NCBI GenBank assembly: GCA_964638675.1
Contig: CAZXAU010000011.1
Span: 14,545-78,544 of the forward strand
Direction: 5' to 3'
Length of the DNA: 64,000 nt
Origin: SIG714 sp964638675
Lineage (GTDB): Bacteria; Bacillota; Clostridia; Oscillospirales; CAG-272
The translations under genes were made by a program, and so were the position numbers. Shown in pieces: positions 35,509-44,390 of this stretch. The notes under the pieces are model-generated. The model did no database searches and was not told where the DNA came from. It saw only the letters and a program-made list of their open reading frames with translations. How positions within the stretch are numbered: position 1 is the first letter of the stretch; each line of letters starts with the position of its first letter.

Positions 35509-35710
35509 TATTATCTCCGATCCGGCATTATCAGCCGTACTGCATTATAGTATCATATTTTCAGCGAAAAGTCAATATATACGAAAAAGTAAAGGCATTC
35601 AAATATTCGGGACTAATCATGGGCGTACGTTGAGGAGATATATTGAAATACACAGAAATAAACTGAAATACAAAATAACTCAGCAATCACCGGTATATAA
35701 TGGCAAAATC

Positions 35711-35722
35711 GAACACATGTTC
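35711..35722. promoter_or_regulatory. LexA (Cheo-type) box
   Basis: GAACACATGTTC, a perfect GAAC-N4-GTTC palindrome as bound by Firmicute LexA, 31 bases upstream of the lexA -35 box. It indicates autoregulation of the SOS repressor. Confidence 0.85.
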
Positions 35723-35752
35723 AAAAGAATTTGACTTTTTTGTGAAAAAGAC

Positions 35753-35781
35753 TTGAAAAACAAATTGCTTTGTGGTATACT
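35753..35781 (+). promoter_or_regulatory. Promoter for lexA
   Basis: TTGAAA (35753-35758), 17-base spacer and TATACT (35776-35781). Confidence 0.75.
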
Positions 35782-35868
35782 GTATCTGTATATTTTTACA
35801 ACTGATTTTTATAAAAAAACGACAATAATTGATATATAATAATTGATATTACAAGGTAGAGGGGATTA

Positions 35869-36510
35869 ATGATAAGGGACGAGAAAAACATGCAGCCACT
35901 GACTGCTACAGAAAAAAAGATATATGACTTTATATGTAAGGTGAAAAAGAGTGACGGAAATTCGCCGAGTGTGCGTGATATCCAACGTGAATTCGGTTTT
36001 AAGAGCACGGCAAGTGTGCAAATATATCTTCAGCGGCTCGAGGATAAAAAATATATTCAAAGGCAGAGCGGAAAAACACGTTCGATCATCGTCAATGAGG
36101 ATTTTCCTGATGCAGCGTCCGGTCATCTGACAATTCCGGTTCTCGGAGTGATCGCCGCAGGAAATCCGATCGATGCAAAACAGGAAGTGTTGTTTTATAT
36201 AGATTTTCCCAAGCGTGCCGGGAGCAACGGTCTTACAAATGCCTTCGGACTGAAAGTAAAGGGTGAGAGCATGATAAAGGCGGGCATAATGGACGGAGAT
36301 GTTGTCATAGTTTCCCAATATGAAGATGTCTCGAACGGTGATATTGTTGCGGCACTTTTAGACGATTCGGCAACCGTAAAACGCTATTTCAAGGAAAAAG
36401 ACAAGGTCAGACTTCAGCCCGAGAATGATACGATGGAACCGATCGTTGTTGATGCCTGTGATACCAGTGTCATCGGAAAGGTCATCTCGGTAGTAAGGTA
36501 TTACAGCTGA
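35869..36510 (+). CDS. lexA: SOS repressor LexA
   Basis: 213 residues. The N-terminal winged helix includes SPSVRDIQREFGFKSTASV. The self-cleavage site is the Ala-Gly in VIAAGNPID, with the serine in KGESMIKAG and the lysine in TVKRYF forming the dyad. LexA represses DNA-damage genes and is cleaved on RecA filament contact. GAGGGG lies before the ATG at 35869; a second ATG seven codons on is possible. The upstream LexA box supports the identity. Confidence 0.95.
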   Translation: MIRDEKNMQPLTATEKKIYDFICKVKKSDGNSPSVRDIQREFGFKSTASVQIYLQRLEDKKYIQRQSGKTRSIIVNEDFPDAASGHLTIPVLGVIAAGNPIDAKQEVLFYIDFPKRAGSNGLTNAFGLKVKGESMIKAGIMDGDVVIVSQYEDVSNGDIVAALLDDSATVKRYFKEKDKVRLQPENDTMEPIVVDACDTSVIGKVISVVRYYS

Positions 36511-36600
36511 TCTTCCCGGCATTTACAGCAGGTGCGCTTTTCGGGAGAGGTGCTGTTTAGCATTGAATATTTTTTCTGATATATCCGATTGGGAGGAAAA

Positions 36601-37401
36601 ATGAAAAAATTTATATGTGATGAAGAAAAAAAATATATAAGAGCAGTCAATAAACTCGTGCTCCTTTTATCGGTTTTTGTACCGTTTTTTACTGCGCTCA
36701 TCATTGGCGGCATTGAATTGATATTAGTGTATTTTTCATCGGTTCACGGCTCGGGGATCGGATATATAGCGGCACAGTTGATCTCGATCGTTAAGGACTG
36801 CATTAATTATCTTTCTTTTCTGACGGCAATATGTATTATGGGCTCTCTTATCATGTCATTTGACGGCAGGTCCCCACTGTTTTCATTTTTTATTGTGATG
36901 CTGAACGCACCGGTATCATTGCTGACTTCATTTGCGGTCGACTATATTCTGATCGCTGTAGGTTGGCATGATATGTCAATGTCAGGCTTTTTTTCAAATC
37001 TTCAGATCAACCTGCTACTTTCGGGAATAACGGTTCTGGTCTATCTTTTGCTTGATGTTTGTGCGTATGCTCTTTTCAGGCTTTCAAAACCTATGAAAGT
37101 GTTGAGAATGCGTGAGGAGAGCAATTATAAAAAAGCTGTCAGAACGGTATTTATCTGTGCAGTAGTAATTAAGGTTGCCTTTTTTATCATTGATTCGGTA
37201 TCGACAGGTATATCCTTTTCATCGATAAATGGCGTGATGTCAACACTTATTGTTCCTTTGCTTTCCGATGCCCTTGATGTAGGTGCTTCATATTTTGTTT
37301 TTGTCATGCTGTCGGCACGGCTGTCTGATCTGTGTGATAAACTCGGAATAGGATCCCGACCGAGTGCATTTTTTACAAAGAAAAAGAAGAGAATATCATG
37401 A
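36601..37401 (+). CDS. Membrane protein of unknown function
   Basis: 266 residues, about six to seven hydrophobic helices with a basic C-terminus (FFTKKKKRIS). I recognise no family. GGAGG five bases before the ATG sets the start. It begins 90 bases after lexA and overlaps the response-regulator gene by four bases (ATGA), so the two are made together. It could be a sensor or target of that regulator; this is inference from coupling. Confidence 0.65.
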   Translation: MKKFICDEEKKYIRAVNKLVLLLSVFVPFFTALIIGGIELILVYFSSVHGSGIGYIAAQLISIVKDCINYLSFLTAICIMGSLIMSFDGRSPLFSFFIVMLNAPVSLLTSFAVDYILIAVGWHDMSMSGFFSNLQINLLLSGITVLVYLLLDVCAYALFRLSKPMKVLRMREESNYKKAVRTVFICAVVIKVAFFIIDSVSTGISFSSINGVMSTLIVPLLSDALDVGASYFVFVMLSARLSDLCDKLGIGSRPSAFFTKKKKRIS

Positions 37402-37976
37402 ATTTACTGATAATATCGAAAAACCAATTTTTTCTCAAGGGAACAAAATATGAGCTTGAGGAAGACGGAATTTATCCTGATATTTCGGACCGTTACATCC
37501 CGGGATACGATTTCTATGTAGTAGATACAGACACTGCTGATGTCGGATCCGATATTGTAAGTGAAAATGCAAAGATCATAACACTTTCGCACGACAAAGA
37601 ATGTGATATTGCATTGCCCTTCCATATATACGAGCTTGAAGAAATGCTTGACGGCATACAAAGACACAATTATATCCGTAGTGCAGAGCGTGGATGCGAT
37701 ACGGTCACGGCAGATATTCCGAAGCTTACGGGATGTGAGAAAAAGATTCTCGAAATGCTTGTCGCAAGATCGCCCGAAGCTGTAAAGAAAGATGAGATAT
37801 TTTACGGCGTGTTCAAAAAAGCAAGAGAGGGCTCAAATGTCGTAAATGTTTATATAAACTCTCTGCGAAAAAAAATAGAGAAGGACGGAGTGAGAGTAAT
37901 TCTGACCGACAGAAAAAAAGGTTTCAGAATAGACAAAGTTACTTCTTTTCTTTTGGAAATTCTGAAAGAGTCTTAA
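37398..37976 (+). CDS. Atypical OmpR-type response regulator with degenerate receiver
   Basis: 192 residues. The C-terminal half (about 107-180; KLTGCEKKILEMLVARSPEA ... VNVYINSLRKKIEKDG) is a normal winged-helix DNA-binding domain. The N-terminal half has receiver spacing but not its chemistry: the acidic pair after strand 1 is missing (MNLLIISKNQ), a possible acceptor D43 sits in YVVDTDT, and the conserved lysine is leucine 73 (ALPFHIYELEEML). It is likely phosphorylation-independent. There is no histidine kinase nearby. It is coupled to the upstream membrane protein. Confidence 0.8.
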   Translation: MNLLIISKNQFFLKGTKYELEEDGIYPDISDRYIPGYDFYVVDTDTADVGSDIVSENAKIITLSHDKECDIALPFHIYELEEMLDGIQRHNYIRSAERGCDTVTADIPKLTGCEKKILEMLVARSPEAVKKDEIFYGVFKKAREGSNVVNVYINSLRKKIEKDGVRVILTDRKKGFRIDKVTSFLLEILKES

Positions 37977-38000
37977 AATCCGATAAATAAGGAAAGTAGA

Positions 38001-39293
38001 ATGAAATATCTTTTTAGAAATTCCGAGCTGATAGATCCCGAAACCGGAAGGCTCAACAGAAAAGACCTTCTCATTTCGGATGATAACGATCAGAATGCTG
38101 TAATTATAGACAGCAATATTCCGATTTCAAAATGTTCGGACGGAACTAATATAATAGACATGAAGGGCAATTGTCTGATCCCTGCATTTTGCGATATAAG
38201 GTGCAGTATAGGCGATATATTTGACAATACCTCAAGAGCAAAATCCGAGATCATGAGTGCCTATAACGGCGGCTACGGATGTATATGTACGCTCGGAAGG
38301 TCGTCACATTCAAACAACGGTCATACATATCCCGATTATGTGAGCAATATATCAAGATATTCAAGAGTCATTCCGATTATCGCGTCGTCGGTCATTGATA
38401 GCTTTGTGATGGGAACTCTCGTTGATTTCGACACTCTGATCGGCATGGGTTGCAGGGCGTTTTGTGAGGAACCAGGCACACCGACACAGCTTCTGTTTAC
38501 TGCGGCTGAAATCATTGCGAAAAGAGGTATGCTTCTGATCGTACAGCCGTGTGATCATTCGCTTCTGTACGGCGGAACGGTCGGCAAGAGTGCACCTGCC
38601 CTTAAAAATCTTGCGAGAATTCCCGATATTGCCGAAAGTCTTGCCGTAGACAGGGCAATTCTTATATCTAAAGAGACATCATGCCGGATCCACATACCCT
38701 GTGTCAGTCTGGCATCATCTGTTAAAGCAATAGAGAATGCAAAAAAAGATGGGGTGAATATAACCTGTTCAACGGCACCGCAGTATTTTGCATATGATTC
38801 CCGTGATATAATTCTGAAGGGTTCAAAGTCAAAGCTTTTACCGCCCTTGCGGAGCGAAAAGGATAAGGATGCTGTTCTCGGAGGAATAGCAGACGGCACG
38901 ATCGATTGTATCAGCTCGGATAACATTCCTGTTCCGCTGATGAGAACGGGTGAAGGTGCACCGGGCAGTGAATTCGGAAATTCGGGCTTTATAACTGCAT
39001 TTCCTGCATCATATACCTACCTTGTTAAGCAACGTGTTGTCTCACTTGCGAGACTTGTTGAGATGATGAGCCGAAAACCTCTTGAAATTTTAATGAACAG
39101 GGAATATAATGAAAGCGAATTGATCTCATATCTCGGAGTGGTCTGCCCCGATCTCAGATCAGACGAATTATTTATCGAAACAACTGTCAATCATCCGCAT
39201 TGGACATCGATCTTTGATGGTTCATGCCTTTACGGGAAAATAATAAAAAACTATAACGGCAGCGAGGCCGCACTGCGAAAAGTTAACAAATGA
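38001..39293 (+). CDS. Dihydroorotase-like amidohydrolase lacking metal ligands
   Basis: 430 residues, aligning over its length with class I dihydroorotase (PyrC). Each metal-binding motif is altered: the HxHLRE region reads FCDIRCSIGD, the AHCED region reads VQPCDHS, the CHVS histidine is gone in IPCVS, TPHH reads APQY, and ATDHAPH reads SSDNIPV. The scaffold motifs PPLRSEKD and GTIDCISSD remain. It is probably not a hydrolase and could have a structural or regulatory role, like inactive PyrC' partners of aspartate transcarbamoylase. No pyrB or pyr gene is nearby. GGAAAG precedes the ATG. Confidence 0.82.
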   Translation: MKYLFRNSELIDPETGRLNRKDLLISDDNDQNAVIIDSNIPISKCSDGTNIIDMKGNCLIPAFCDIRCSIGDIFDNTSRAKSEIMSAYNGGYGCICTLGRSSHSNNGHTYPDYVSNISRYSRVIPIIASSVIDSFVMGTLVDFDTLIGMGCRAFCEEPGTPTQLLFTAAEIIAKRGMLLIVQPCDHSLLYGGTVGKSAPALKNLARIPDIAESLAVDRAILISKETSCRIHIPCVSLASSVKAIENAKKDGVNITCSTAPQYFAYDSRDIILKGSKSKLLPPLRSEKDKDAVLGGIADGTIDCISSDNIPVPLMRTGEGAPGSEFGNSGFITAFPASYTYLVKQRVVSLARLVEMMSRKPLEILMNREYNESELISYLGVVCPDLRSDELFIETTVNHPHWTSIFDGSCLYGKIIKNYNGSEAALRKVNK

Positions 39294-39304
39294 GGTATAC
39301 GCAA

Positions 39305-39691
39305 ATGAAAAAATTTTTTGAGTCACTGCGAAATAAGAAAATATATATCAGATACTCAATAATCACTCTGCTGAATATCCTCTTTTTCTCACTTATGTCT
39401 GTTCCTTTTTTCAGGAACGAAAAAGCCGGAGATTTTTGGCAGTTTGTTATAATTTTTGCATTGTTTGCTTTTTCGCTGATATACGGCTTTCTTTGCGTTG
39501 AAATTACAAATAACTATATAATCGGAAACCTCATTATGGTGATTTTCGGAGGACTCTGGGTCGCATTCACGGCGTACAGCATAATTCCAACCGAGCATGG
39601 CAATATACTCTATTCTCTTTACTATTTTCTCAGATACGGAATTGTATCATTTTTTGTGGGACTTGTAGTTAAGAACACAAGAAATTATTGA
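39305..39691 (+). CDS. Small membrane protein of unknown function
   Basis: 128 residues with four hydrophobic helices and a basic N-terminus (MKKFFESLRNKKIYIRY). I recognise no family. The start at 39305 is chosen because GAGGT lies eight bases upstream; an in-frame ATG at 39290 overlaps the preceding stop. It follows the dihydroorotase-like gene by 11 bases and is probably its co-transcribed partner. Confidence 0.6.
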   Translation: MKKFFESLRNKKIYIRYSIITLLNILFFSLMSVPFFRNEKAGDFWQFVIIFALFAFSLIYGFLCVEITNNYIIGNLIMVIFGGLWVAFTAYSIIPTEHGNILYSLYYFLRYGIVSFFVGLVVKNTRNY

Positions 39692-39757
39692 CGATATTTC
39701 AATATTATATATCAACCGAAAGGATCAATTATATAAACGGATTAAAGGATGAATACT

Positions 39758-41200
39758 ATGGAATATATACTGAATTCATATGAACCGCAGAAGCTCTTTC
39801 ACTATTTTGAGGACATCAGCCGCATCCCGAGAGGTTCGGGAAATGAGAGCGGTATTGCCGATTATCTGTGCGAATTTGCGAGGGCTCATTCTCTGCGTTA
39901 TTTCAGGGATAGCGTGAATAATGTTGCGATCTTCAAGGATGCGACAAATGGAATGGAAAAGGCAGAGCCTGTCATGCTCCAGGGGCATACCGACATAGTG
40001 TGTGAAAAAAACGCATCGACGGTTCACGATTTTATGACAGAACCGCTTAAGCTTGTCGAAAAGGACGGATGGCTGAGTGCTGACGGTACGACGCTCGGCG
40101 CAGATGACGGTGTTGCCGTTGCACTCATGCTTGATATATTGTCATCCGATGATGTCGCACACCCGGCACTCGAGTGTCTGTTTACCGTTCAGGAGGAAAC
40201 AGGACTCGGCGGTGCGGAACTCTTTGATTACTCGCATTTGACGGCAAGAAAGATAATCAATCTCGATACAGAGGAGGAGGGAATTGCCGTGGCTTCCTGC
40301 GCAGGCTCAATGAATGTATGCTTTACATTGGAGAGCGAGTGTGTCAGATTTGAAAATAAGGCACTCAGGATAAATATTCTCGGACTTGGCGGAGGTCACT
40401 CTGGAACTGAGATAAATTCGGGCGCAATGAACGCAAATATCCTGATGGGAAGACTGCTTGCCGAGCTTTATGACAAACAGGAGTTTAATCTTGTCTCACT
40501 CAGCGGAGGAAATAAGCGAAATGCCATTCCGAGAGAGTGTGAGGCTGTAATTTCAACTCTTGACAGGGAAAAAGCGACCGAGATCCTGCTTAAAGCGGCA
40601 GAAAAGATTTCAAGAGAGGTCAATGAAAAGGACAGCGGATTCAAGGTGCACATAAACAGTGTAGGCAAAAAAGAGAAAATGCTTACATTCAAGGACACAT
40701 CGAAGATCATTTCACTGCTTTCTCTTGTCCCTAACGGAGTGATCTCAATGTCACAGTCCAAAAAGGAACTTGTGGAATCGTCCTCCAATCTCGGTGTTAT
40801 CGCTCAGAGCGATAATATTTTCAGTTTTTTCGCATATGCACGTTCAAGCGTTGAAGCCATGACAGATAACATACTGATAAGAATGAGCAGGCTGGCGAAG
40901 CTCCTCGGAATGAAGTTTGAAGTGCTTGACCGTTGCCCGGGCTGGGCGTTCGTATACGATACAGAACTCCAGAAGCTGTATAAGGAATGCTATAGCGAGC
41001 TTTTCGGAATTGAGCCGAAGGTTGAAGCGATACATGCAGGGCTTGAGTGCGGAATAATTCTCGAAAAAATGGGCGGCGGCGATGCAATAGCCATAGGTCC
41101 GCAGATGCATGATATTCACACACCTGATGAAAGGCTTGATCTTCACTCGCTTGAGAGGGCGAGAAAACTTCTTGTTTCGATGCTTGCAAGGCTTAAGTAA
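39758..41200 (+). CDS. pepD: Aminoacyl-histidine dipeptidase PepD (M20 family)
   Basis: 480 residues. Zinc-peptidase motifs are GHTDIVCEK, LGADDGVAVA, QEETGLGGAELFD and AIHAGLECG. It hydrolyses Xaa-His dipeptides and other dipeptides in the cytoplasm. AAAGG nine bases before 39758 favours this start over an ATG three codons earlier. It is followed one base later by the DUF1934 gene. Confidence 0.92.
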   Translation: MEYILNSYEPQKLFHYFEDISRIPRGSGNESGIADYLCEFARAHSLRYFRDSVNNVAIFKDATNGMEKAEPVMLQGHTDIVCEKNASTVHDFMTEPLKLVEKDGWLSADGTTLGADDGVAVALMLDILSSDDVAHPALECLFTVQEETGLGGAELFDYSHLTARKIINLDTEEEGIAVASCAGSMNVCFTLESECVRFENKALRINILGLGGGHSGTEINSGAMNANILMGRLLAELYDKQEFNLVSLSGGNKRNAIPRECEAVISTLDREKATEILLKAAEKISREVNEKDSGFKVHINSVGKKEKMLTFKDTSKIISLLSLVPNGVISMSQSKKELVESSSNLGVIAQSDNIFSFFAYARSSVEAMTDNILIRMSRLAKLLGMKFEVLDRCPGWAFVYDTELQKLYKECYSELFGIEPKVEAIHAGLECGIILEKMGGGDAIAIGPQMHDIHTPDERLDLHSLERARKLLVSMLARLK

Positions 41201-41201
41201 T

Positions 41202-41591
41202 ATGACTATAATAATTAATTCATCGCTTTACTTTGACGGCAGCGAGGAGAAAAGCGAAAAACGCTTTGAAGGAAAATATGAGCAAAACGGAGATTTTGTC
41301 AGGATATCATATTTTGATTTCGAGCGTAATACAAACTGCTTTCTTGTTTTTTCAAAGACAAGAAACGACTTTTTCCGAATGAATGAAAAGGGCGATGTGA
41401 ATGTATGCTGTGAGTGTAATTCGGGATGCGGAGAGATGAAAATTTCTCTCGGTAATTCGTCAGCACTTAAATTCGGAATCAGCGATTTTGAAAGAAGTCT
41501 CACTACATGCGGTGCCGAATTCAAATATAAGATAATTTATTCGCAAAGCGAAAAGACCGATATAAGCATCAGTCTGAAGGCGTTAATATGA
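41202..41591 (+). CDS. DUF1934 (YwiB-like) beta-barrel protein
   Basis: 129 residues. The FEGKYEQNGDFVRISYFDFE, FRMNEKGDV and FGISDFERSL stretches resemble the DUF1934/YwiB calycin-like barrel, which has no known function. It starts at an ATG one base after the pepD stop, with AAGG about ten bases upstream, so it is part of the pepD transcript. Cysteines cluster in VNVCCECNSGCGE, which is not typical of the family. Confidence 0.6.
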   Translation: MTIIINSSLYFDGSEEKSEKRFEGKYEQNGDFVRISYFDFERNTNCFLVFSKTRNDFFRMNEKGDVNVCCECNSGCGEMKISLGNSSALKFGISDFERSLTTCGAEFKYKIIYSQSEKTDISISLKALI

Positions 41592-41596
41592 TAAGA

Positions 41597-41728
41597 AATC
41601 GGGATAGAATACCCGATTAAGGAAAGGCAAAGTCTGAAAGATAAATCTTTCAAACAGCGTTTTGTGGCTTTCGCCACCGGAGCGGAGCCCCAATTCCGAA
41701 AGAAAGGATGCTTTCGCAATGCGAAAGC
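41597..41728 (+). other. Multi-hairpin intergenic element upstream of holA
   Basis: Four hairpins follow one another in 130 bases: AATCGGG/CCCGATT (41597-41618), GAAAGAT/ATCTTTC (41636-41651), GTGGC-TTTC-GCCAC (41664-41677) and GCTTTCGC-AAT-GCGAAAGC (41710-41728). The last ends directly before the holA start. It is GC-richer than its surroundings and looks like a dispersed repeat or a structured leader. Confidence 0.65.
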
Positions 41729-41729
41729 T

Positions 41730-42773
41730 ATGGTCATAAATATGACTGCGACCGAGTTTGCAAATCTGTGTAAAAGAGAGCTTCACGGTGGATATCTGTT
41801 TTACGGCGTTGAAGAATATATGAAAAATGCGGCGTTTGCCCTTGCCGAGAAATCACTCCTCGGTGAGACGAGCGACCCGGACATGGATATTGTCAGAATA
41901 TCATGTGCGGACGCCCCGGATGATTGGTTTGACAGCCTTCGTGCGGCAAGCGAGAGCTACGGCTTTTTTTCGGGAAAAAAGATAATTGAAGTCAGATATC
42001 TTACAAAACAGCTTGCCGACAGGGAAGAAGAGCTGAACGGATTTCTTGAATCGCTGAAAGATAATGACGATGCCGTTGTCATCATTTCTCTATCTGACGA
42101 TTTTGATGTCGGAAGTGCAAAAAATCCCTCTGCTTCATTCAAGAAACTGTCAAAGCATACGAATGTTGTCTCGTTTGAAAAGCAGACTCCTGCAAAGCTG
42201 AATGCATGGATAATAAAGCGTTTCACAAGAGAAGGTCTGATATGTGATGCCGAATGTTCGGGGGCGATTCTGAAATATTGCTCATGCGATATGTTCGCAC
42301 TTGCGTCCGAATGTGAAAAGCTTATATGTTATATGAAAGCATCGGGAATTCAGAGATTGAACAACGATATCATTTATTCGGTTGCATCAGCACTCGGCGA
42401 TGAGGGAAACTTTGATTTTTCCAATGCTGTTACGAACGGTAACTATATAAGGGCGCTTGAGCTTTTCAAGGCAATGGAAAGAAGAAAGGAACGGCCGGAG
42501 ATCATCTTTTCGGAAATAGCCTCGGCTGTGAGCAATATGTATTCGGTAAGAGTGCTTGCCGATGCAGGATACCTGAAGGGCGATATATCGCGTGAGTTAT
42601 CGCTCCATGAGTACCGTGTCGGTCTGTATATGACTGCAAGTGCGGAAATCGGTTCAAAGGGGCTTGCACAGCTAGTCGAAAAATGCCATGATGCCGATCT
42701 GAAGATCAAATCAACTCCGTTGAATTCATACAGCGTATTACAGAATCTGATCTTTGAGGTGTGCAGGAGATGA
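41730..42773 (+). CDS. holA: DNA polymerase III subunit delta
   Basis: About 347 residues. N-terminal KRELHGGYLFYGVEEYMKNAA, then the AAA-type clamp-loader fold with DPDMDIVRI and YGFFSGKKIIEVRYLTK. HolA opens the beta clamp in the loader complex. The start is uncertain: ATG 41730 and ATG 41742 (MTATEF) both lack a good ribosome site because the hairpin element abuts them. A GTG at 41664 extends the frame into the element and is less likely. It overlaps the next gene by four bases. Confidence 0.88.
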   Translation: MVINMTATEFANLCKRELHGGYLFYGVEEYMKNAAFALAEKSLLGETSDPDMDIVRISCADAPDDWFDSLRAASESYGFFSGKKIIEVRYLTKQLADREEELNGFLESLKDNDDAVVIISLSDDFDVGSAKNPSASFKKLSKHTNVVSFEKQTPAKLNAWIIKRFTREGLICDAECSGAILKYCSCDMFALASECEKLICYMKASGIQRLNNDIIYSVASALGDEGNFDFSNAVTNGNYIRALELFKAMERRKERPEIIFSEIASAVSNMYSVRVLADAGYLKGDISRELSLHEYRVGLYMTASAEIGSKGLAQLVEKCHDADLKIKSTPLNSYSVLQNLIFEVCRR

Positions 42774-43381
42774 GCGGTGAGCAAAAAATAAGCCTGAAAT
42801 ATCCAGTGATCGTTGAAGGAAAATATGATAAGATCAAGCTTTCTTCGATTTTTGATGCAAGGATAATAACGACCGACGGGTTCGGCATATTCTCGAACGA
42901 AGAAAAAAAGAAGATGTTTATCTCGCTGTCAGAGGTCACTCCGCTCATTATAGCGAGCGATTCGGACGGTGCAGGGCTGGTCATACGGAATTATTTCAAA
43001 GGCATAATCAGACAGGAAAGACTGTATCATGTATATATCCCGGATGTAAAGGGAAAGGAAAAAAGAAAAAAAGAGGGTTCAAAAGCAGGAACTCTCGGAC
43101 TTGAGGGAATGACACGTGATTGCCTTATACGGCTTTTTGAACCCTATTTTCAGGATTCGGGCGATTTCTCTGTTGTGGCAAATGCACTGACAAAGGGTGA
43201 CTTTTACGAAATGGGTCTTTCCGGCGGTCAGTGCAGTAAGGATAAAAGAAGATATCTTTGTCAAAGGCTTTCACTTCCCGAAAACATATCGGCATCGGCA
43301 CTGCTCGACATTGTGAACATGCTTTACGACAGGAAAACGGTCGAGCGAATAATGAGCGAATGGATAGCAGAAGATAAGTAA
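42770..43381 (+). CDS. Toprim-domain protein, ribonuclease M5-like (DUF4093)
   Basis: 203 residues. The Toprim fold shows PVIVEGKYDKIKL (conserved Glu) and IASDSDGAG (DxD), and the C-terminal part fits DUF4093. RNase M5 trims 5S rRNA in Firmicutes; this relative has not been assigned. GAGGT lies eight bases before the ATG, which overlaps the holA stop (ATGA). In many Firmicutes rnmV lies by ksgA, which is absent here. Confidence 0.75.
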   Translation: MSGEQKISLKYPVIVEGKYDKIKLSSIFDARIITTDGFGIFSNEEKKKMFISLSEVTPLIIASDSDGAGLVIRNYFKGIIRQERLYHVYIPDVKGKEKRKKEGSKAGTLGLEGMTRDCLIRLFEPYFQDSGDFSVVANALTKGDFYEMGLSGGQCSKDKRRYLCQRLSLPENISASALLDIVNMLYDRKTVERIMSEWIAEDK

Positions 43382-43464
43382 AAAGTGATAAGTAAAATTT
43401 ACTTACAATATTCATATACCGTTTTTTTCGGTCATATTTCCTCGTGTGATATCGATTCTTGGTG

Positions 43465-44193
43465 TTATGTGTTGCCGAAAAAATCGATCAGCCTCTGATT
43501 GAACGGAATTGAAAATGCGGTCGGAATGTTGTGCTTTGCTTTGTCGATTATTTCGCATTTGCAATTTTTGTTAAGCCTTTCCATAGTTTTTACGCTGTTT
43601 AATATATCATCGCTCTCTTTGCTGCCTGCCATGGCGAGAATGGGGAGCTTTATATTTGCATATTCCGGCTGTGTTTCAAACGATATTTTGTTATCAACGC
43701 AATTTATAACACTTTTTTCCGAGATAGTCTTCATAGATACGGTCAGTTCATTTGCTTTATCCTTCGGCATTTTTGTTGCAAGTGATATGATCCTGCAAAT
43801 AAATCTGTTTTTCAGTATTGACAGCATTTTCAGATTGCCTTTTATGATCTTGTCCGGAATATTATCTTTATTCATGAGCCAGGGGCTGACTATTACGGCA
43901 GATTCAAACAGCTCAGGATACTCCGAGACCAGCCTGAATGCAAGCTGAGCACCGAGCGAAAAACCGACAAGCTTCACGGGGGCATATTTTCTTATTGCTT
44001 CTTTCAGTTCACCAATAGCTTCATCGGCGGTAAAAATTTCATTTGCCGCCCTGCCGAATCCCTTGATATGTGGAATTATGAGATGATAATTGTCGGCAAG
44101 TGAATACTGTTTTCCGAACGAGTCTGCGAAAAATGCTCCGTGAAGCATGACAACAGCGGGCATGTTATCATTTCCGTATTCTTCAATATACAT
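43465..44193 (-). CDS. Alpha/beta hydrolase
   Basis: 242 residues. Oxyanion region VVMLHGAFFAD, nucleophile elbow GFSLGAQ and catalytic histidine in KAKHNIPTAF. No signal peptide, so cytoplasmic; the substrate is unknown. It has its own transcript, convergent with the Toprim gene. Confidence 0.85.
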   Translation of the reverse strand: MYIEEYGNDNMPAVVMLHGAFFADSFGKQYSLADNYHLIIPHIKGFGRAANEIFTADEAIGELKEAIRKYAPVKLVGFSLGAQLAFRLVSEYPELFESAVIVSPWLMNKDNIPDKIIKGNLKMLSILKNRFICRIISLATKMPKDKANELTVSMKTISEKSVINCVDNKISFETQPEYANIKLPILAMAGSKESDDILNSVKTMERLNKNCKCEIIDKAKHNIPTAFSIPFNQRLIDFFGNT

Positions 44194-44327
44194 TTCCTGC
44201 TCCTTAACTCAAATTATATTTTTTATGTTTCAAATATTATACATCGATCTTAGATTAATGTCAAGGCTTAAACCTGATTTAAAACCGCCCGATAAGAGGC
44301 GTTTTTTGTTTGTTCATAAAATGTTGA

Positions 44328-44356
44328 TTGATTTTATTCCGTAAGAGGTGTATAAT
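44328..44356 (+). promoter_or_regulatory. Promoter for the DUF6198 gene
   Basis: TTGATT (44328-44333), 17-base spacer, TATAAT (44351-44356). Confidence 0.8.
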
Positions 44357-44390
44357 ACTACGGCAAAAGTAAAAAAGGAAATACAATATT

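Larger units (their letters stand above)
35509..35868. other. Intergenic region with the lexA control sites
   Basis: A 360-base gene-free stretch between divergent genes. It holds a perfect GAAC-N4-GTTC LexA box and the lexA promoter (listed separately). The AT-rich part next to the acyltransferase-like gene (35509-35710) shows no clear further element. Confidence 0.7.
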
